From Fratercula arctica (Eukaryota; Chordata; Aves; Charadriiformes; Alcidae): a DNA stretch of 64,000 nt. Both the position numbers and the translations under genes were made by a program. Where the stretch lies: NCBI GenBank assembly GCA_947846985.1, contig CANTUZ010000011.1, forward strand, positions 33,599,589 through 33,663,588, in the 5' to 3' direction. Shown here piece after piece: positions 61,914 to 64,000 of this stretch (positions within the stretch are counted from its first letter, which is position 1; every line of letters begins with the position of its first letter). The notes beneath the pieces were generated by a model. The model did not search any database and was not told where the DNA came from. It saw only the letters and a program-made list of their open reading frames with translations.

Positions 61914-63303
61914 ATCAAAATTATTACATCTCTTGTGAAAGTTCAAATGTTACAGCATGGTGTAAAAACTCCACTAGAGTAAGAAGCTACAGCCCCCCAC
62001 CTTTCCAAGAGCTTTCCAGGGTCCCTCCCTCCTGCCCCCCTGCTGCGCCCAAAGGTGCCGGAGCCTCTGGGCAGGGCCCCCCCGGCCCCCTCCTGCCGCC
62101 CGGCAGGGCAGAGCCCGCCTGCCCCGTGCTGTTCAGAGCACGAAAGGGGAGGCTGCACCCCCAGGGCTAAGCCGAGTGAAGTTTACACCTATTTTATACA
62201 GTATACAGACACCCAACTGCGGGGTGACAAGTTCCATCCCAACACGCTCACAGCCAGACAGTGTGAGAAAAGTTACTCTTTGTTTCAATATTTTTAAAAG
62301 TCTCCCCTAGGTTGAACAAACACCTGATTTCAGTTGTGAATTAGAGAAACCTGTAACAGTCCTAAAAAAAGGAAGAAGACTGTGCATCTGAAAAGACAGG
62401 GGAGACAGACTCACAGCATTATGTTATCCAAGAGAAAAGGAGAAGTTCCACTGCAGCACCAGGGATGACAACTGTCGTATATTAGCTAACCTACTATGGT
62501 TATAACTGAATATAAAATTAGATAAATAAAAACACGCCCGATATTACAGTAAACAAGTGAGAAAGAAGCTGGCAATCGTATGGAATTGAACAGACAGCGC
62601 ACTGTGTCTGGGCTGGCTCCGCTGCCACACTCGGGCGGGGAAAGACATTCCCGCACAGGCCGGGGTCCCCACTGAATACCCGACCACCACCTCCCTGCAG
62701 CCCCCCCACTCCTCAGCCAGGCAGCCCCCCCCACTCGCCACAGCAACACGTTACTTTAATCAGGTCCCCGGTCACCCCCCAGCGTGTCTGTGCACCGGCA
62801 GCCAGAGATCCCCCCCGCCCCGGCGCGGTGGCACGTGGCAGCACCGCCCCAGCAATGCTCCCGTTCACGGACCTGCGACGGAGGCGGCCATCGCACCCCG
62901 TCGGAGCAGCACGCGACAGTGCATCCCAGATCCTCTGCAGCGACAGGCACACACACTCCAACCAACAGTCCCCCATCCCCTGCTAGCTCACATTTGCGGA
63001 GACTCTTGCTGTCCTGGAAAAAGCTCCGACCGCAGCAGTCGTGACCCAGGCCCAAAGGCAGCTGTGTGCGCTCGTCTGCTTGTGACTGGACTGGAATGAT
63101 CGTAACGGATTAAAGCCCTCCCCAGAACGCACTGAGAACCTGACCTATAAAGAGAGCTTTGGGATTGGAGTTCAGCTTCCCCAATGTTTTCTTTTAACTG
63201 CTTTCGTATTCAAAAAGATGTCCGTACTGCATGAGTGACTATGGCCATGGGCACGGACAAGAGACAGAGGCTGCACCACAGTCATTGCACTTGAACCATT
63301 TGC

Positions 63304-63353
63304 TTTTTCTTTTTTTTTTTTCTTTTTTCTTTTTTTTTTTTTTTTTTTTTTTT
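63304..63353. repeat. T-rich simple-sequence tract
   Basis: Fifty bases are almost all T with three interrupting C. On the transcribed strand of SETD5 this is an A-tract inside the 3' UTR. It would favour oligo-dT internal priming, so cDNA ends mapped here should be distrusted. Confidence 0.9.
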
Positions 63354-63596
63354 GCAATGTACCCACGCATCAGGGAACAGCTTTGCTACAGTCTCTGCCT
63401 CAGAGAAATCTGCGTTCTCCTACAAGGCCAGAGGCCAATACTGCTCACAAATCTCACCCGTGCATTTCAGACCTCAGCCTCTGACCCCTGGCACCCCAGC
63501 ATCAGGTGTAAGCTCCCAACACTGGCCCAGGAGCCGCTTCCAGAGGTGACTGGAAGGAGCTATGGGCAGTTTTGTCCTCCTGGAGTCCAGACAGCC

Positions 63597-63991
63597 CTAG
63601 GAAAGTCCCGTTTGAGTCTTTACTCCAGAACCTTGAAGCTGCTGAAGTCTGTACTGATGGACACTGCTTCCCCCGCGGTGCGGATAGTGTTGTGCATTGG
63701 AAATCACCGCCCCCCGGGAGCCCTGGTAGAGAACAGACTGCCCAGAATTCGGTAGACTGATAGTCCGCAAGTCTGACTGTAGTGACCTAGCACTCTGGGG
63801 AGCAGAGGTGGAGCCCGACGTGCCTGTGCAGGGCTGGGAGCCCGACTCGGAGGAAAGAGAGTCCACAGCCGTCTGCTGTGCTGGGCTGGCAGCAGCAGGG
63901 CAGCTCTTCTTCAGGAGGCTGCCACTGATGCCGCCAGAGTGCTGCTGGCTGCTGTAATACCCCGAATTCCCTGCAAACAGGGCAGAGGAGT
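63597..63991 (-). CDS. SETD5: SETD5, last coding exon (C-terminal 130 residues)
   Basis: SETD5 is a large SET-domain chromatin regulator linked to HDAC3/NCoR and PAF1 complexes and needed in brain development. Only the C-terminal tail is here. The serine-rich end matches the family closely, including [38 protein letters not shown] and the terminal [12 protein letters not shown] minus-strand acceptor (tctccacag, ending at 63992) starts the exon at 63991 in the right phase: 2 nt, then 130 codons and the stop. An internal AG at about 63971 is an alternative acceptor. The catalytic-like SET domain and the rest of the gene lie beyond the window. The gene is convergent with LHFPL4. Confidence 0.93.
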
Positions 63992-64000
63992 CTGTGGAGA

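Larger units (their letters stand above)
61886..63596 (-). other. SETD5: SETD5 3' UTR
   Basis: This is the untranslated region following the SETD5 stop at 63597-63599. It runs to the first canonical minus-strand AATAAA, about 1.7 kb. It includes a long T-rich tract on the plus strand (A-rich in the transcript) at 63304-63353. Confidence 0.65.

Noticed and set aside
62520..62530. Plus-strand AATAAA near 62524
   Set aside because: It lies in the SETD5 3' UTR on the opposite strand, and no plus-strand gene ends nearby because LHFPL4 already ends near 59970.

Overview
The window is vertebrate nuclear DNA, most likely from a bird. Genes are split into many short exons with GT/AG splice sites. CpG-rich promoters are packed close together, recent interspersed repeats are scarce, and the only clear transposon is an old CR1/L3-type LINE fragment of the sort seen in sauropsids. 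Five protein-coding genes can be read by joining exons whose phases fit: BRPF1, CPNE9, MTMR14, LHFPL4 and SETD5. From established knowledge, this is the conserved block found on human 3p25.3, here in inverted orientation.

Layout. Positions 1-1756 are a BRPF1 intron. BRPF1 (minus) follows with its first two coding exons (1757-4495), and its CpG-island promoter ends near 5050. CPNE9 (minus, 5580-11935) is complete: 20 coding exons that join into a 545-residue frame. MTMR14 (minus, 12680-45608) is complete: 19 coding exons and 630 residues, with the phosphatase CX5R motif intact. LHFPL4 (plus, 47385-58777) starts head-to-head with MTMR14 across about 1.8 kb of CpG-rich DNA and runs toward SETD5. 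SETD5 (minus) contributes only its last coding exon (63597-63991) and its 3' UTR. The three leftmost genes lie head-to-tail with very small gaps: the candidate MTMR14 poly(A) signal is about 130 bp from a TATA element placed to drive CPNE9, and the CPNE9 poly(A) signal is only a few hundred bp from the BRPF1 promoter.

The products do not form one pathway. BRPF1 (histone acetyltransferase scaffold) and SETD5 are chromatin regulators, MTMR14 is a phosphoinositide phosphatase, CPNE9 is a calcium-dependent membrane-binding copine, and LHFPL4 is a four-helix partner of synaptic GABA-A receptors.

Points for a second look are a one-base homopolymer frameshift inside the BRPF1 zinc-finger module, a dimeric 389-bp higher-order tandem repeat in LHFPL4 intron 1, a 17-nt LHFPL4 microexon that decides the C-terminus, TAATTA and MEF2-like site clusters in introns, and a 20-bp tandem repeat with G-runs upstream of LHFPL4. 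I found no wholly new gene system.
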